From the NCBI RefSeq assembly GCF_000758705.1, contig NZ_CP009287.1:124001-188000 (forward strand): 64,000 nt of DNA. Direction: 5' to 3'. Shown here one piece after another: positions 1 to 9,756 of this stretch; the stretch's first letter is position 1, and each line of letters opens with the position of its first letter. Source of the stretch: Paenibacillus graminis. Its GTDB lineage: Bacteria > Bacillota > Bacilli > Paenibacillales > Paenibacillaceae. The notes beneath the pieces are model-generated. The model had not been told where the DNA came from and searched no databases. It was given only the letters and a program-made list of their open reading frames with translations. A program made the position numbers and the translations under genes.

Positions 1-95
1 TAATAGGTTTCGTATAGACTTGTTTTGTTAAGGGGTCGTTAGCTGTGCGTGCGCGCGGTATGGACAATCTGCTTCAAATTCTGGGAGGGTATGGT

Positions 96-482
96 ATGGA
101 AAAGAAAAAAGTATTAATTGTCGATGATCAGAACGGAATCCGGATTCTCCTCATGGAAGTATTTAATAGTGAAGGGTATGCCACATTTCAAGCCGCTAAC
201 GGAAAACTGGCATTGGACATTGTCCGCAGCGAATCGCCCGACCTGGTCTTGCTCGATATGAAAATTCCGGGAATGGACGGACTTGAGATCCTGAAGCATT
301 TGAAGGAGATCAATCCGGCTATCAAGGTCATTATGATGACAGCTTACGGTGAACTGGATATGATTAAGGAGGCGACCAAGCTGGGGGCGCTAATGCATTT
401 TACCAAGCCGTTTGACATCGATGAGATGCGGATAGCTGTGAACATGCACCTTAATAATAAGTCTATAGACCAATGCAGCTAA
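96..482 (+). CDS. spo0F: Sporulation phosphorelay response regulator Spo0F
   Basis: Single-domain receiver protein of 128 residues. It takes phosphate from sporulation sensor kinases and passes it through Spo0B to Spo0A in the cytoplasm. The sequence shows the acidic pocket Asp10-Asp11, the phosphorylated Asp54 in [11 protein letters not shown], Thr82 and Lys104 (TKPF), the same numbering as B. subtilis Spo0F. There is no output domain. I chose ATG 96 because GGGAGGG lies just upstream and [12 protein letters not shown] matches the family; the frame is open upstream to 45, but that extension looks untranslated. A hairpin terminator follows at 557. The next gene is fba, as in B. subtilis. Confidence 0.95.
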   Translation: MEKKKVLIVDDQNGIRILLMEVFNSEGYATFQAANGKLALDIVRSESPDLVLLDMKIPGMDGLEILKHLKEINPAIKVIMMTAYGELDMIKEATKLGALMHFTKPFDIDEMRIAVNMHLNNKSIDQCS

Positions 483-554
483 GTAGTTTGGGAAGGTTCC
501 GTTATGGATACGCTAAAGAGGATTAGTCTGCCTGGAGTATAGGTTGGCCGAATA

Positions 555-578
555 TCGTCCCGGCGGGACATTTTTTTG
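555..578 (+). terminator. Rho-independent terminator after spo0F
   Basis: GTCCC-GGC-GGGAC stem-loop followed by A and seven T. The stem is short (5 bp) but the T run is clean. It separates spo0F from fba. Confidence 0.7.
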
Positions 579-606
579 TGTATCCTATTTAGTATTTGAC
601 ACAGGA

Positions 607-617
607 TGTGCTATAAT
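607..617 (+). promoter_or_regulatory. Extended -10 promoter for fba
   Basis: TGCTATAAT (609-617) is an extended -10 element about 60 bp before the fba start. A perfect TTGACA lies at 596-601 but only 10 bp upstream, too close to act as its -35, so the extended -10 probably carries recognition. Confidence 0.55.
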
Positions 618-676
618 AGGCCTGTATGTGATGTCGGCTTATATAAGCAACCCAATATTTTAGGAGGATTGAAACC

Positions 677-1531
677 ATGCCATTAGTATCGATGACAGAC
701 ATGTTAAACAAAGCACTACAAGGAAAATACGCAGTTGGCCAGTACAACATCAACAACCTGGAGTGGACTCAAGCGATTCTTGGTGCAGCAGAAGAAGAGA
801 AGTCACCAGTAATCCTTGGCGTATCCGAAGGCGCAGCCCGTCACATGGGCGGATTCTACACCGTTGTTAAGATGGTTGAAGGTCTTATCCATGACATGAA
901 GATCACTGTTCCGGTTGCCATCCACTTGGATCACGGTTCCAGCTTTGACAAATGTAAAGACGCAATTGACGCCGGATTCACATCTGTAATGATCGACGGT
1001 TCCCACCACCCAATTGATGAGAATATCGAAATGACCAAAAAAGTTGTAGAATATGCTCATGCAAAAGGCGTTTCTGTAGAAGCTGAAGTGGGTACTGTCG
1101 GCGGACAGGAAGACGACGTTATCGGCGGCATTCAATATGCTGACCTGAACGAGTGCGTACGTATCGTCAAAGAAACCGGCATTGATACCCTGGCTCCTGC
1201 GCTTGGTTCCGTACATGGTCCTTACCATGGCGAGCCTAACCTTGGGTTCAAAGAAATGGAAGAAATCCGTGATGCGGTTAAACTTCCATTGGTTCTGCAC
1301 GGCGGAACTGGTATTCCAGAACATGACATCAAGAAATCCATTTCCCTGGGTACTTCCAAAATTAACGTAAACACTGAGAACCAGATCGCATTTGCTAAGG
1401 TTGTTCGCGAAGTGCTGGCTGCTAAACCGGATGCTTACGATCCGCGTACATTCATCGCACCAGGCCGCGAAGCTATCAAACAGACCGTTATCGGCAAAAT
1501 CCGCGAGTTCGGCTCCAGCAACAAAGCCTAA
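677..1531 (+). CDS. fba: Class II fructose-1,6-bisphosphate aldolase
   Basis: Cytoplasmic, zinc-dependent glycolytic enzyme that interconverts fructose-1,6-bisphosphate with dihydroxyacetone phosphate and glyceraldehyde-3-phosphate. At 284 residues it has normal length. Visible class II features are the HLDHGSSF segment (His83, catalytic Asp85, His86), [13 protein letters not shown] near 134-146, ALGSVHG with zinc ligand His180, and VLHGGTGIP with His208. The start is ATG 677 with AGGAGG about 10 bp upstream. It is transcribed alone from the extended -10 promoter. The transaldolase gene that follows fba in B. subtilis is absent; a 317-bp spacer leads to murA. Codon use looks like that of highly expressed genes. 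Confidence 0.97.
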   Translation: MPLVSMTDMLNKALQGKYAVGQYNINNLEWTQAILGAAEEEKSPVILGVSEGAARHMGGFYTVVKMVEGLIHDMKITVPVAIHLDHGSSFDKCKDAIDAGFTSVMIDGSHHPIDENIEMTKKVVEYAHAKGVSVEAEVGTVGGQEDDVIGGIQYADLNECVRIVKETGIDTLAPALGSVHGPYHGEPNLGFKEMEEIRDAVKLPLVLHGGTGIPEHDIKKSISLGTSKINVNTENQIAFAKVVREVLAAKPDAYDPRTFIAPGREAIKQTVIGKIREFGSSNKA

Positions 1532-1848
1532 TCCATTCATGAGGAAAGCGGACAGGCTTACTTAGAGCTGTCACTGCACCTCTCCACTTGTCTGCAATAA
1601 CAGATTACTGTAATGTCGTCCAGCTGAATAGATTATATGTGGAGAGCACCGCCTAGCCGGTGTCTTTCCATTTAGTATAAGGAGTTATTCGCTTACGGCG
1701 GTAACCTGTCCTTGTATTTGCTTGCGGAAACGGGCGCCGTCCTTGTTGTAAGGGCGGCGCAGCCGTTTCTAATCTTCATTACCAACAAAGCCACAGCAGG
1801 TATTGCCAGGGCAAGCTGCAATACACGTAGGGGGAACCGGATAAATTT
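1532..1848 (+). other. Intergenic region fba-murA with strong hairpin
   Basis: No credible gene in 317 bp. It holds a weak hairpin near 1648-1664 (CACCG/CGGTG, then CTTTCC) that may end fba, and a much stronger 18-bp bulged stem at 1727-1769 that lacks a T run (listed separately). The murA ribosome binding site is the GGGGG just before 1849. Confidence 0.6.
1727..1769 (+). repeat. Long bulged inverted repeat upstream of murA
   Basis: GAAACGG pairs with CCGTTTC, GCGCCG with CGGCGC, and TCCTT with AAGGG, around a 5-nt loop with one 2-nt bulge: 18 bp in all. No T tract follows (TAATCTT), so it is not a textbook terminator. Its outer ends match the terminator at 45275-45320. Confidence 0.75.
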
Positions 1849-3102
1849 ATGGAAAAATTAATGATTGGCGGTGGACGTCCTTTAGAAGGCGTTGTCACCA
1901 TCAGTGGAGCGAAGAATAGCGCGATTGCGCTTATTCCTGCGGCGATTTTGGCCGAGTCTGAAGTTGTTCTGGATAACTTGCCGTCCCTTAGTGATGTAGC
2001 TGTATACTCCGAAATTCTGGAAGATCTTGGAGCCGCGGTTTCCTGGACAGGCAGCCAGATGAGAATTAATCCCTCCCGTATCGTATCCATTCCAATGCCT
2101 AACGGACCGGTGAAGAAACTCCGGGCTTCGTATTATATGATGGGAGCGCTTCTTGGAAGATTTAAGGAGGCAACGATTGGTCTTCCCGGGGGCTGCAATT
2201 TTGAACCCCGTCCAATTGACCAGCATATTAAAGGCTTTGAAGCGCTGGGTGCGACTGTAACCAACGATCATGGTTCTATTCACTTGTATGCCAAGGAACT
2301 GCGCGGGGCCAAAATCTATTTGGACGTCTCCAGCGTAGGTGCCACTATTAACATTATGCTTGCGGCTTCACGTGCCAAGGGCTCAACAATTATTGAAAAT
2401 GCGGCTAAAGAGCCTGAGATTATAGATGTAGCAACCCTCTTGAACTCTATGGGCGCCGTTATTAAGGGCGCAGGAACTGAAACGATCCGGATCGAAGGTG
2501 TTACGGAAATGCACGGCTGCCGTCACTCCATCATTCCCGACCGTATTCAAGCTGGAACGTATATGATTGCTGCTGCAGCTACGCGCGGCAATGTATTGAT
2601 AGATAATGTGATCCCGAAGCATTTGGAGGCGCTGACGGCCAAACTCCTGGAGATGGGCGTAAATATTGAAGAACTGGATGAGAGCATCCGGGTCATCGGC
2701 CAGGCCAAATACGAGCATGCTGATGTAAAGGCACTGATATACCCCGGGTTTGCCACCGATTTGCAATCTCCCATGACAAGTATGCTTACCCAGGCTGAAG
2801 GGGTTAGTGTGCTCAGCGATTTTGTATACAGCAACCGATTCAAACATGTGCCGGAACTGGTGCGTATGGGCGCCAGAATCCGTGTCGAAGGACGTTCCGC
2901 CATTATTGAAGGAAGCAAGCTGAATGCTGCGAAGGTCAAGGCTGCCGATTTGCGTGCAGGTGCAGCGCTTGTGATCGCCGGACTCACGGTGGAGGAAGGA
3001 ATTACCGAGGTTACCGGTGTGGAATTTATAGATCGTGGTTACGACAACCTGGTTAGCAACTTGCGTAATTTGGGAGCCGATGTATGGCGCGAGAACGAAT
3101 AG
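1849..3102 (+). CDS. murA: UDP-N-acetylglucosamine 1-carboxyvinyltransferase (MurA)
   Basis: First committed step of peptidoglycan synthesis: transfers enolpyruvate from PEP to UDP-GlcNAc in the cytoplasm. The protein has 417 residues, normal for the family. It shows SGAKNSA near 19-25 (catalytic Lys22), the loop Cys at 116 in GLPGGC that fosfomycin alkylates, and [10 protein letters not shown] after it. The neighbourhood (spo0F, fba, then rho) matches the B. subtilis murAB/murZ locus, so this is probably the second of two MurA paralogues usual in Firmicutes. The start ATG 1849 follows a GGGGG ribosome site. A strong hairpin lies in its leader. Confidence 0.95.
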   Translation: MEKLMIGGGRPLEGVVTISGAKNSAIALIPAAILAESEVVLDNLPSLSDVAVYSEILEDLGAAVSWTGSQMRINPSRIVSIPMPNGPVKKLRASYYMMGALLGRFKEATIGLPGGCNFEPRPIDQHIKGFEALGATVTNDHGSIHLYAKELRGAKIYLDVSSVGATINIMLAASRAKGSTIIENAAKEPEIIDVATLLNSMGAVIKGAGTETIRIEGVTEMHGCRHSIIPDRIQAGTYMIAAAATRGNVLIDNVIPKHLEALTAKLLEMGVNIEELDESIRVIGQAKYEHADVKALIYPGFATDLQSPMTSMLTQAEGVSVLSDFVYSNRFKHVPELVRMGARIRVEGRSAIIEGSKLNAAKVKAADLRAGAALVIAGLTVEEGITEVTGVEFIDRGYDNLVSNLRNLGADVWRENE

Positions 3103-3270
3103 TCTAGGATTATCCGTTGGCATGGAAGGGGTGTTTTTTTGCTCCCGAACTGCATATTCCCTTCCAGAATGGGTAATGCTATCCTAATAAGCAATTTAAT
3201 AGACTCCTATTTTCCCGTCTATCTTGCTAGAAGAACTTATTATTATAAAAATTGAATAGGTGGTTATTAC

Positions 3271-4629
3271 ATGGATCTTCAAATTTCCGATTTGGAAGAA
3301 ATGAAGCTGACCGATTTGTATAAGCTGGCGAAAAAATACCAGATTCCATACTACGGGACGCTAAAAAAACGGGAGCTGATTTTTGCCATCCTCCGGGCCC
3401 AGGCGGAACAGAGCGGGCTCATGTTTATGGAGGGTGTGCTCGAAATTTTGCCTGAGGGGTATGGTTTTCTAAGGCCGATTAACTATTTGCCCAGCGCGGA
3501 AGATATTTATATCTCGGCTTCCCAGATTCGCAAGTTCGATCTTAGAAGCGGCGATCTGGTATCCGGCAAATGCCGCACTCCCAAAGAGAATGAACGCTAC
3601 TTCGGATTGCTTCAAGTCAACGCCGTCAACGGCGAGAATCCTGCCAGCGCAGCAGAGCGTTTGCATTTTCCGGCGCTAACACCTCTTTATCCGCAAGATA
3701 AGCTGCCGCTTGAAACATCCCCTACACACTTGTCTACCCGAATCATGGATTTACTTGCTCCTGTTGGTCTGGGGCAGCGCGGTTTGATTGTAGCACCTCC
3801 CAAAGCAGGGAAAACGCTCCTCCTAAAAGAAATTGCCAACAGCATTTCCACTAATAATCCTGAAATTGCTCTGTTCGTACTGCTGATTGATGAACGCCCC
3901 GAGGAAGTAACGGATATGCAGCGTTCTGTAAAGGGCGAAGTTGTGGCATCTACCTTTGATGAGCTTCCGGAGAACCATATCAAAGTAGCTGAGCTTGTAT
4001 TGCAGCGGGCTTTGCGTTTAGTAGAGCATAAGAAGGATGTTGTCATTTTGCTGGATAGTATTACACGGCTGGCGCGTGCCTACAACTTGGTTGTGCCTCC
4101 ATCCGGGCGCACACTGAGCGGCGGGATTGATCCGGCGGCTTTCCATCGTCCCAAACGGTTTTTTGGGTCCGCGCGGAATGTAGAGGAAGGCGGAAGTCTG
4201 ACTATACTCGCAACAGCGCTTATTGATACCGGTTCACGGATGGATGATATTATTTATGAAGAATTTAAAGGCACAGGGAACATGGAGCTTCATCTGGACC
4301 GCAAGCTGGCAGAACGCCGCATTTTCCCGGCCATCGATATCCGCCGTTCCGGCACGCGCCGCGAAGAGGTGCTGCTGAGCAAGGAAGAACTGGACACCAT
4401 TTGGGCGATTCGCAAAAATATGAACGAGTCCTACGATTTTGTGGAAGGCTTCCTCAAAAAGCTGCGTGACAGCAAGACGAATGCCGAATTCCTGGCCTCC
4501 TTTGATGTGGCGGGGAATAAAGAATCTTCGTCTCCAAGCGGCACGGCGAGTAATGGAGGAACCTCGAACAGCGGCTCGTCCGCACGCCGGACATCCCGGC
4601 CGAAGACGCCTTCTGTGCCTACCACCTGA
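3271..4629 (+). CDS. rho: Transcription termination factor Rho
   Basis: Hexameric RNA-dependent ATPase that ends transcription. It has 452 residues. An N-terminal Rho-N helical domain (about 1-45, [19 protein letters not shown]) precedes the RNA-binding cold-shock domain (about 52-125, [15 protein letters not shown]). The ATPase domain carries Walker A APPKAGKT at 175-182 and [13 protein letters not shown]. The last 35 residues or so are a Ser/Thr/Gly/Pro-rich tail not needed for the core fold; its role is unknown. The start ATG 3271 is preceded by ATAGGTGG. It lies 26 bp before the radical SAM gene and probably shares a transcript with it. Confidence 0.97.
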   Translation: MDLQISDLEEMKLTDLYKLAKKYQIPYYGTLKKRELIFAILRAQAEQSGLMFMEGVLEILPEGYGFLRPINYLPSAEDIYISASQIRKFDLRSGDLVSGKCRTPKENERYFGLLQVNAVNGENPASAAERLHFPALTPLYPQDKLPLETSPTHLSTRIMDLLAPVGLGQRGLIVAPPKAGKTLLLKEIANSISTNNPEIALFVLLIDERPEEVTDMQRSVKGEVVASTFDELPENHIKVAELVLQRALRLVEHKKDVVILLDSITRLARAYNLVVPPSGRTLSGGIDPAAFHRPKRFFGSARNVEEGGSLTILATALIDTGSRMDDIIYEEFKGTGNMELHLDRKLAERRIFPAIDIRRSGTRREEVLLSKEELDTIWAIRKNMNESYDFVEGFLKKLRDSKTNAEFLASFDVAGNKESSSPSGTASNGGTSNSGSSARRTSRPKTPSVPTT

Positions 4630-4654
4630 GAAACGATAATAAGAGGAGATTAAC

Positions 4655-5932
4655 ATGTATTTGGTATATGCCGACGAACAAGGAAACGTATATGATCATC
4701 CCGAGCTGTATGGTCTGGCCCGCAGCGGGGATATGATTGTTGAGATGCTGGAAGAAGAGCTGATACCGCTGCCTGAAGGGGCCACCCTGGTAGGGTTGCC
4801 TAATACGCGCGCAGTGGGCATGAACCCTAATACAGGTGAAATGCTGCCGTTGCCGGAAGGGTCGCAGGCGGTAGGAGCACTGCTGCCGCAGGGCTTTACC
4901 CGTCTGTGTCTTCCTGGGTACGTCAAGACAGACAAGTCGTATAAGCTTCCACTTTTCGGCTATTCCGCAGTAGTGTGGAAAGATGGCGGCTTCTATGTGG
5001 CCGCAGATCTTACGGATGATCCCGAGCAGTGGAACCCGCTTAACTGTGACCGGGAGGATGTTGAACACGGGGTCGGCAGTTTAACTGCCAAGTATCCGGG
5101 GAACCGCCTTTACGGCCACCTTTCCAATTGTGCACTTGGATATGAATGTCTGACCTCTTCCAATACCTTTTTGGGCCGATGGGAGGGAGCGGTACCTGTT
5201 TCCTATTCCTGTAATGCCGGATGTTTCGGCTGTATTTCCGAACAGCCGGACGACAGCGGATTTGTTTCTCCGCAGACGAGAATGAATTTTCGTCCTACGG
5301 TGAATGAGATTTCCGAGGTTATGCTGGAGCATCTGAAAACACCCCAGTCCATTATCAGCTTCGGGCAGGGCTGCGAAGGCGAACCGTCCACTCAAGCGAA
5401 GCTTATTATCGAAGCGATTCGAGAAGTCCGTTCCATTACAGATATGGGCTACATCAACATCAATACGAATGCCGGGCTAAGCGATCATATCCGCGGTATC
5501 GTTGATGCCGGACTGGATTTAATGCGTGTCAGCACAATCAGCGCGCTGGATGGCCACTATAATGCTTATTACAAACCGCGTGGCTACACGTTGGCTAATG
5601 TGGAGAAGTCCCTGAAATACGCAGCTTCACAGGGTGTGTATACATCGATTAATTACCTGATATTTCCAGGGGTTACGGACCGCGAGGAGGAAATTGAGGC
5701 GATGGTGGAATTCGTTAGACGTACCGATCTGAAGCTGATACAAATGCGGAACCTCAATATTGACCCGGAGAGCTACCTTGAATTAATTCCTCCGGCTCAG
5801 GGAGAGATTCTGGGAATGAAGACAATGCTGGAGATCTTTCGTGAAGAGCTTCCGGATGTTGTCATAGGATCGTATACCCATGTGCCGCCTGCAGATTTGG
5901 CCCGGGCCAAGCAGCGGCGGGTAAAAATATAG
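4655..5932 (+). CDS. Radical SAM protein of unknown substrate
   Basis: A 425-residue protein with a radical SAM core. CNAGCFGC at 186-193 is the CX3CX2C motif that binds the SAM-coordinating [4Fe-4S] cluster. FGQGCEGEP near 235-243 fits the SAM-binding glycine-rich strand. The first 180 residues are an additional domain I cannot name; it opens MYLVYADEQGNVYDHPELYG. There is no Cys-rich SPASM tail. It follows rho by 26 bp with its own AAGAGGAG site and precedes rpmE by 119 bp, so co-transcription with rho is likely. Function unknown: the location suggests a housekeeping role, but nothing shows the substrate. Confidence 0.85.
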   Translation: MYLVYADEQGNVYDHPELYGLARSGDMIVEMLEEELIPLPEGATLVGLPNTRAVGMNPNTGEMLPLPEGSQAVGALLPQGFTRLCLPGYVKTDKSYKLPLFGYSAVVWKDGGFYVAADLTDDPEQWNPLNCDREDVEHGVGSLTAKYPGNRLYGHLSNCALGYECLTSSNTFLGRWEGAVPVSYSCNAGCFGCISEQPDDSGFVSPQTRMNFRPTVNEISEVMLEHLKTPQSIISFGQGCEGEPSTQAKLIIEAIREVRSITDMGYININTNAGLSDHIRGIVDAGLDLMRVSTISALDGHYNAYYKPRGYTLANVEKSLKYAASQGVYTSINYLIFPGVTDREEEIEAMVEFVRRTDLKLIQMRNLNIDPESYLELIPPAQGEILGMKTMLEIFREELPDVVIGSYTHVPPADLARAKQRRVKI

Positions 5933-6051
5933 CATAAATAAGTGGGATACAGATATATTGCAGAGTCTATCCTTTCGTGTTAAAATACCGCTTAGATATT
6001 TTAATAACTCTAGGTCCGCATGAGACTTAGGGCACGAGAGGTGAGGTTTAT

Positions 6052-6249
6052 ATGCAATCAGCAATCCAACCCAAGTACAATGTAACCAAGGTAACCTGTG
6101 CGTGTGGCAATACCTTCGAGACCGGTTCTGTAAAGCCAGAACTGCGTGTCGAAGTTTGCTCCAGCTGCCACCCATTTTTCACGGGTAAGCAGAAGTTCAT
6201 GGATGCCGGCGGCCGTGTTGATAAATTCAAGAAAAAATATGGTATCTAA
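6052..6249 (+). CDS. rpmE: 50S ribosomal protein L31, zinc-binding type
   Basis: Small ribosomal protein of 65 residues. Cys16, Cys18, Cys36 and Cys39 (CAC and CSSC) form the zinc site, so this is the Cys-containing paralogue made when zinc is sufficient, rather than the zinc-free YtiA type. The [23 protein letters not shown] ending (the first 20 residues of it suffice) is typical of L31. The start is ATG 6052 after GAGAGGTGAGG. It is the last gene of the rho neighbourhood, as in B. subtilis, and is followed by a hairpin at 6284-6307. Confidence 0.97.
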   Translation: MQSAIQPKYNVTKVTCACGNTFETGSVKPELRVEVCSSCHPFFTGKQKFMDAGGRVDKFKKKYGI

Positions 6250-6283
6250 TCCATTTACACTCTAGCAGTTGTGGATCATACAG

Positions 6284-6312
6284 GCCTCCGGACATCGTGC
6301 CGGAGGCTTATC
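6284..6312 (+). terminator. Terminator after rpmE
   Basis: GCCTCCGG pairs with CCGGAGGC (8 bp) around an 8-nt loop, followed by TTATCCTTT. The T tract is imperfect, but position and stem fit a terminator. Confidence 0.65.
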
Positions 6313-6360
6313 CTTTATCTGGAGTTGATTTTTGCCCGCACGTAGGCTATACTTATCTTC

Positions 6361-6631
6361 GCCGTGCTAGACGGGGAGGTAGCGGTGCCCTGTAACTCGC
6401 AATCCGCTGTAGCGAGGTTGAATTCCTGTTAGAGGTGCTGTCGATGTGAGGCCTTGGTTCCTACGGGCTGTGTTGACGGTTGGGTCCTCCGCAATGAGTG
6501 CTTGTGAACCTGGTCAGGTCCGGAAGGAAGCAGCCATAAGTAAGTTTACTCTTGTGCCGGAGGGTTGCCTAGCCCGAGCAGTGTTGTAGGGTTGCCGCTT
6601 GGATCGCAGCCATCAATAACAGGTGCGCGGT
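6361..6631 (+). ncRNA. ffs: Signal recognition particle RNA, large Bacillus type (scRNA)
   Basis: About 271 nt. It opens GCCGTGCTAGACGGGGAGG and ends with the complementary GTGCGCGG, giving the closed Alu-type end. The S-domain signature GTCAGGTCCGGAAGGAAGCA (about 6514-6533) and AGGGTTGCCT form the Ffh-binding hairpin. The size and Alu domain match the long SRP RNA of Bacillus rather than the 4.5S form. It guides nascent membrane proteins to the membrane with Ffh. Ends are estimated by comparison with the B. subtilis RNA from memory. Confidence 0.93.
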
Positions 6632-6650
6632 TTTACATATTACCATTACA

Positions 6651-6687
6651 GTATCTTTGCCACAGGCGGAGATGCTTTTTTGTTTTT
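6651..6687 (+). terminator. Terminator after SRP RNA
   Basis: GTATCTTTGCC pairs with GGCGGAGATGC (11 bp with G-T wobbles) around ACA, followed by TTTTTTGTTTTT. Confidence 0.8.
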
Positions 6688-6715
6688 GGTCAAAGCCTGG
6701 TGTATATAGTATAAT
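6686..6715 (+). promoter_or_regulatory. SigA-type promoter for dnaX
   Basis: TTGGTC (6686-6691), 18-bp spacer, TATAAT (6710-6715). It ends 51 bp before the dnaX start, and its -35 abuts the T tract of the SRP RNA terminator. Confidence 0.6.
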
Positions 6716-6766
6716 AAATTAGCGACAAATTGCCGAAAGCGGCAGCCTAAGAGAGGGTAATGCATA

Positions 6767-8542
6767 GTGGAACATATCGCGCTGTACCGTGCCTGGCGGC
6801 CGCAGTCGTTTCATGACATGGTAGGACAACAGCACATTATTCAGACGCTGCAGAATGCAATTCGTGAACAGCGGGTTTCGCATGCCTACCTGTTCAGTGG
6901 ACCGCGGGGTACAGGCAAGACAAGTGCCGCCAAAGTGCTCGCCAAAGCAGTCAATTGTGAGCGCAGCGAGGGCGCTGAGCCGTGCAATGAATGCCCATCC
7001 TGTCTGCGGATCACCGCAGGGAATGTCATGGATGTGCAGGAGATTGACGCAGCGTCGAACCGGGGCGTTGAAGAGATACGTGATCTCCGGGACAAGGTGA
7101 AATATGCGCCTACCGAAGTCCGCCGTAAAGTGTATATCATTGATGAAGTGCATATGCTGACTACAGAAGCTTTTAATGCGCTGCTGAAGACGCTGGAGGA
7201 GCCGCCTCCGCATGTAATGTTTATTCTGGCGACCACGGAGCCGCACAAATTGCCGGCAACGATTATTTCCCGCTGCCAGCGTTTTGATTTTCGCCGGGTG
7301 TCACTGGAAGAGCAGACAGCTCACTTAACAGCGATCTGCCAGAAGGAAGGGATTTCCGCAGACTCAGATGCGCTGCAGTATATTGCCCGGCTTTCCGATG
7401 GTGGGATGCGCGATGCGCTCAGTATACTGGACCAGATTTCTTCCTTTACAGATGGCCAAGTCACCTATCAGCAAGTGCTAGGCATGACCGGAGGGATTCC
7501 CTCCGAACAGTTTGCGCGCCTGGCTACGGCCATTCTGGAAGGGGATATGGGACTGCTTCTGGAGCTGGTTGAGCAGCTTATGCATGAAGGCAAAAGTGCT
7601 GATAAATGTCTGGAGAACCTGCTGTATTATTTCCGAGATTTACTTATGATCAAGATGGTGCCGGGAGCGGATCAGCTAACGGATCGTGTACTGAATCCGG
7701 CGGAATTCCGTGATATGGCGGCGGCATTTACCCGGGACCGGCTGTTTCTGATCGTAGAGACGCTGACCCGTTATCTGGGTGAAATGAAGTACGCGACCCA
7801 TCCGCAAACCTTGTTTGAAGTAGCGCTGATGAAATTGTGCAGCCTGCAGCAGCAAGAGAGTCCCCAGTATGGGGCCGCTCCGCAAGCGGCTTCTTCCCAT
7901 GTATTTAGCGGCAACGCTGCAGCTGTGGACTCTGGTGAACTGGAACTTCTCAAACGGCAGATTGCTGCCTTGGAGAAGAAGCTGGAGCAGGCAATGCAGT
8001 CCGGGGCTATGTCCGGCGGAGGACGCGGGGAGCAGGGGAATCAAGGCAGACAGCCTGCCCAGGCGCCTGCACCGCGGGTATCCTCTCCTTCCAAGCTTCC
8101 GCCGCAGCTGGATAAGTTTATTGCGGGCAAGGACAGCCCCGACTTTGCGGAAGTGTATAAGAAGTGGAGTGTTGTCCTGCAAGGTGTGAAGGAAGAGAAG
8201 GTCACGGTTCACGCATGGTTTGTTGACGGAGAGCCTGTTGCAGTTATGGATGACGCTGTGCTGGTTGCCTTTAAGAATACGATTCATCGTGATACCACTG
8301 AGAAACCTGCGAACAGACAGGTAATAGAGAACGTATTTGCGGCCCGTCTGGGCAAACCCTACCGGCTTGTGACCATGATGCTCCGAGATTGGAACGAGGC
8401 TGCAACGAAGACTGCTGCGCAGACCGGTACTGAGGAGCTTCAATTGGAGCATGAACACGAAACTGGGGATACCCGGACTGAACCATGGATTGACGAGGCG
8501 ATCCAGCTCTTTGGGGAAGACCTTGTTGTCATAAAAGAGTAG
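6767..8542 (+). CDS. dnaX: DNA polymerase III subunits gamma and tau (DnaX)
   Basis: ATPase of the clamp loader, which opens beta clamps and holds the replisome together. It has 591 residues. The AAA+ module shows Walker A GPRGTGKTS (45-53), zinc Cys64, 73, 76 and 79, and Walker B IIDEVHML. A coiled-coil and Gly/Gln/Pro-rich linker near 395-440 leads to the tau C-terminal domain. The start is GTG 6767, supported by GAGAGGG about 10 bp upstream. It heads a cluster with yaaK and recR, the usual order in Bacillales. I did not see a clear frameshift slippery site that would make a separate gamma form. Confidence 0.96.
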   Translation: MEHIALYRAWRPQSFHDMVGQQHIIQTLQNAIREQRVSHAYLFSGPRGTGKTSAAKVLAKAVNCERSEGAEPCNECPSCLRITAGNVMDVQEIDAASNRGVEEIRDLRDKVKYAPTEVRRKVYIIDEVHMLTTEAFNALLKTLEEPPPHVMFILATTEPHKLPATIISRCQRFDFRRVSLEEQTAHLTAICQKEGISADSDALQYIARLSDGGMRDALSILDQISSFTDGQVTYQQVLGMTGGIPSEQFARLATAILEGDMGLLLELVEQLMHEGKSADKCLENLLYYFRDLLMIKMVPGADQLTDRVLNPAEFRDMAAAFTRDRLFLIVETLTRYLGEMKYATHPQTLFEVALMKLCSLQQQESPQYGAAPQAASSHVFSGNAAAVDSGELELLKRQIAALEKKLEQAMQSGAMSGGGRGEQGNQGRQPAQAPAPRVSSPSKLPPQLDKFIAGKDSPDFAEVYKKWSVVLQGVKEEKVTVHAWFVDGEPVAVMDDAVLVAFKNTIHRDTTEKPANRQVIENVFAARLGKPYRLVTMMLRDWNEAATKTAAQTGTEELQLEHEHETGDTRTEPWIDEAIQLFGEDLVVIKE

Positions 8543-8588
8543 TTAAGCCTATTAGCGCCGAGCGCGCATTCCAAAGGAGAGACGATGT

Positions 8589-8900
8589 ATGAATAATATG
8601 AACCAAATGATGAAGCAGGTCAAAAAAATGCAGGAGCAAATGCTTAAAGCCCAAGAGGAACTGGGCAGCAAGACCATTGAAGGATCATCCGGCGGCGGTG
8701 TGGTAACAGTTCAAGTCAACGGCCACAAGAAGCTGCTCTCAATCCAGATCAAGCCTGAGGCTGTGGATCCCGATGATATCGAAATGCTGCAGGATCTTGT
8801 GATTACTGCGGTAAATGATGCTCTTACCCAAGCGGAAGAGCTGGCCAATAATGATATGGGCAAATTTACTGGAGGAATGAAGATTCCTGGCTTGTTCTAG
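8589..8900 (+). CDS. yaaK: YbaB/EbfC nucleoid-associated protein
   Basis: 103-residue dimeric DNA-binding protein of the YbaB/EbfC family, which coats the nucleoid and is nearly always next to recR. The N-terminal [22 protein letters not shown] helix (first 20 residues diagnostic) is Met-rich and coiled; the centre [19 protein letters not shown] is the family beta sheet. The start ATG 8589 has AAAGGAGAG upstream. It lies 46 bp after dnaX and 36 bp before recR, so these form one operon. Confidence 0.93.
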   Translation: MNNMNQMMKQVKKMQEQMLKAQEELGSKTIEGSSGGGVVTVQVNGHKKLLSIQIKPEAVDPDDIEMLQDLVITAVNDALTQAEELANNDMGKFTGGMKIPGLF

Positions 8901-8936
8901 ACCTTACTTCATCCAGTCCAAAGGAGAACCGTTAAT

Positions 8937-9536
8937 TTGTATTATCCAGAACCGCTAGCCAAGCTGATCGAAGCTTTTACGCGTTTGCCCGGAATTGGCC
9001 CGAAGTCAGCCGCCCGGCTTGCTTTTCATGTGCTGAATATGAAGGAAGACGAGGTTATTGATTTTGCCAAGGCGCTGGTCAGCGTCAAACGCAATCTTCA
9101 TTACTGTTCGGTTTGCTGCAATATTACGGATACCGATCCCTGCCGGATCTGTCAGGACAAAACCCGCGATGCATCCGTAATCTGTGTAGTCCAGGATTCC
9201 AAGGACCTGGTGGCTATTGAACGAACCAAGGAATTCGACGGCTATTACCATGTGCTGCAAGGGGCAATTTCACCAATGGAGGGCATAGGTCCGGATGATA
9301 TCCGTCTGAAGGAGCTGTTGACCCGTCTGAGCGATGAAAGAGTGAAGGAGCTTATTATGGCCACCAACCCCAATATTGAGGGTGAAGCCACAGCTATGTA
9401 TATCTCCCGCCTGGTTCGGCCTTTCGAGATCAAAATCACCAGGATAGCCCATGGGCTGCCTGTAGGCGGCGACTTGGAGTATGCGGATGAGGTTACCCTG
9501 TCCAAGGCCCTCGAAGGCCGCCGTGAGCTGTTCTAA
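8937..9536 (+). CDS. recR: Recombination mediator RecR
   Basis: 199-residue ring-forming protein that works with RecO (and RecF) to load RecA at gaps. An N-terminal helix-hairpin-helix (about 8-32, [14 protein letters not shown]) is followed by a zinc finger with Cys57, Cys60, Cys69 and Cys72, then a Toprim domain ([14 protein letters not shown]) and a C-terminal Walker-like segment. The start is TTG 8937: AAGGAG lies 10 bp upstream and [14 protein letters not shown] is the family start. A terminator follows at 9564. Confidence 0.96.
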   Translation: MYYPEPLAKLIEAFTRLPGIGPKSAARLAFHVLNMKEDEVIDFAKALVSVKRNLHYCSVCCNITDTDPCRICQDKTRDASVICVVQDSKDLVAIERTKEFDGYYHVLQGAISPMEGIGPDDIRLKELLTRLSDERVKELIMATNPNIEGEATAMYISRLVRPFEIKITRIAHGLPVGGDLEYADEVTLSKALEGRRELF

Positions 9537-9563
9537 GCAGTTCAGGCGCAATATCAGTTCATC

Positions 9564-9589
9564 AAAGGAGCCCTTGGGCTCCTTTTTTG
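9564..9589 (+). terminator. Terminator of the dnaX-yaaK-recR operon
   Basis: AAGGAGCCC and GGGCTCCTT are perfectly complementary around two bases, with a T run directly after the stem. Confidence 0.85.
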
Positions 9590-9756
9590 CTGAATTTCAG
9601 ATTTTTAAGGGGGAAGATATTCCGAGCAGAAAATTCCAGCCTATTTTCCCGCCGCACTAGTTCTAAGTTTGTCCTTGTTTCGATATGAATGAGAATATAC
9701 GAGGGTGAAGATTGAGTACTATGCCCAGAACTTATTCATATAAGGAGGAGTCTGGA

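Noticed and set aside
803-1540. 245-codon minus-strand frame over fba
   Set aside because: It is antisense to an intact aldolase with strong codon bias; the long open antisense frame follows from that codon use. Similar antisense frames over gapA, pgk, gpmI and eno were dropped for the same reason.
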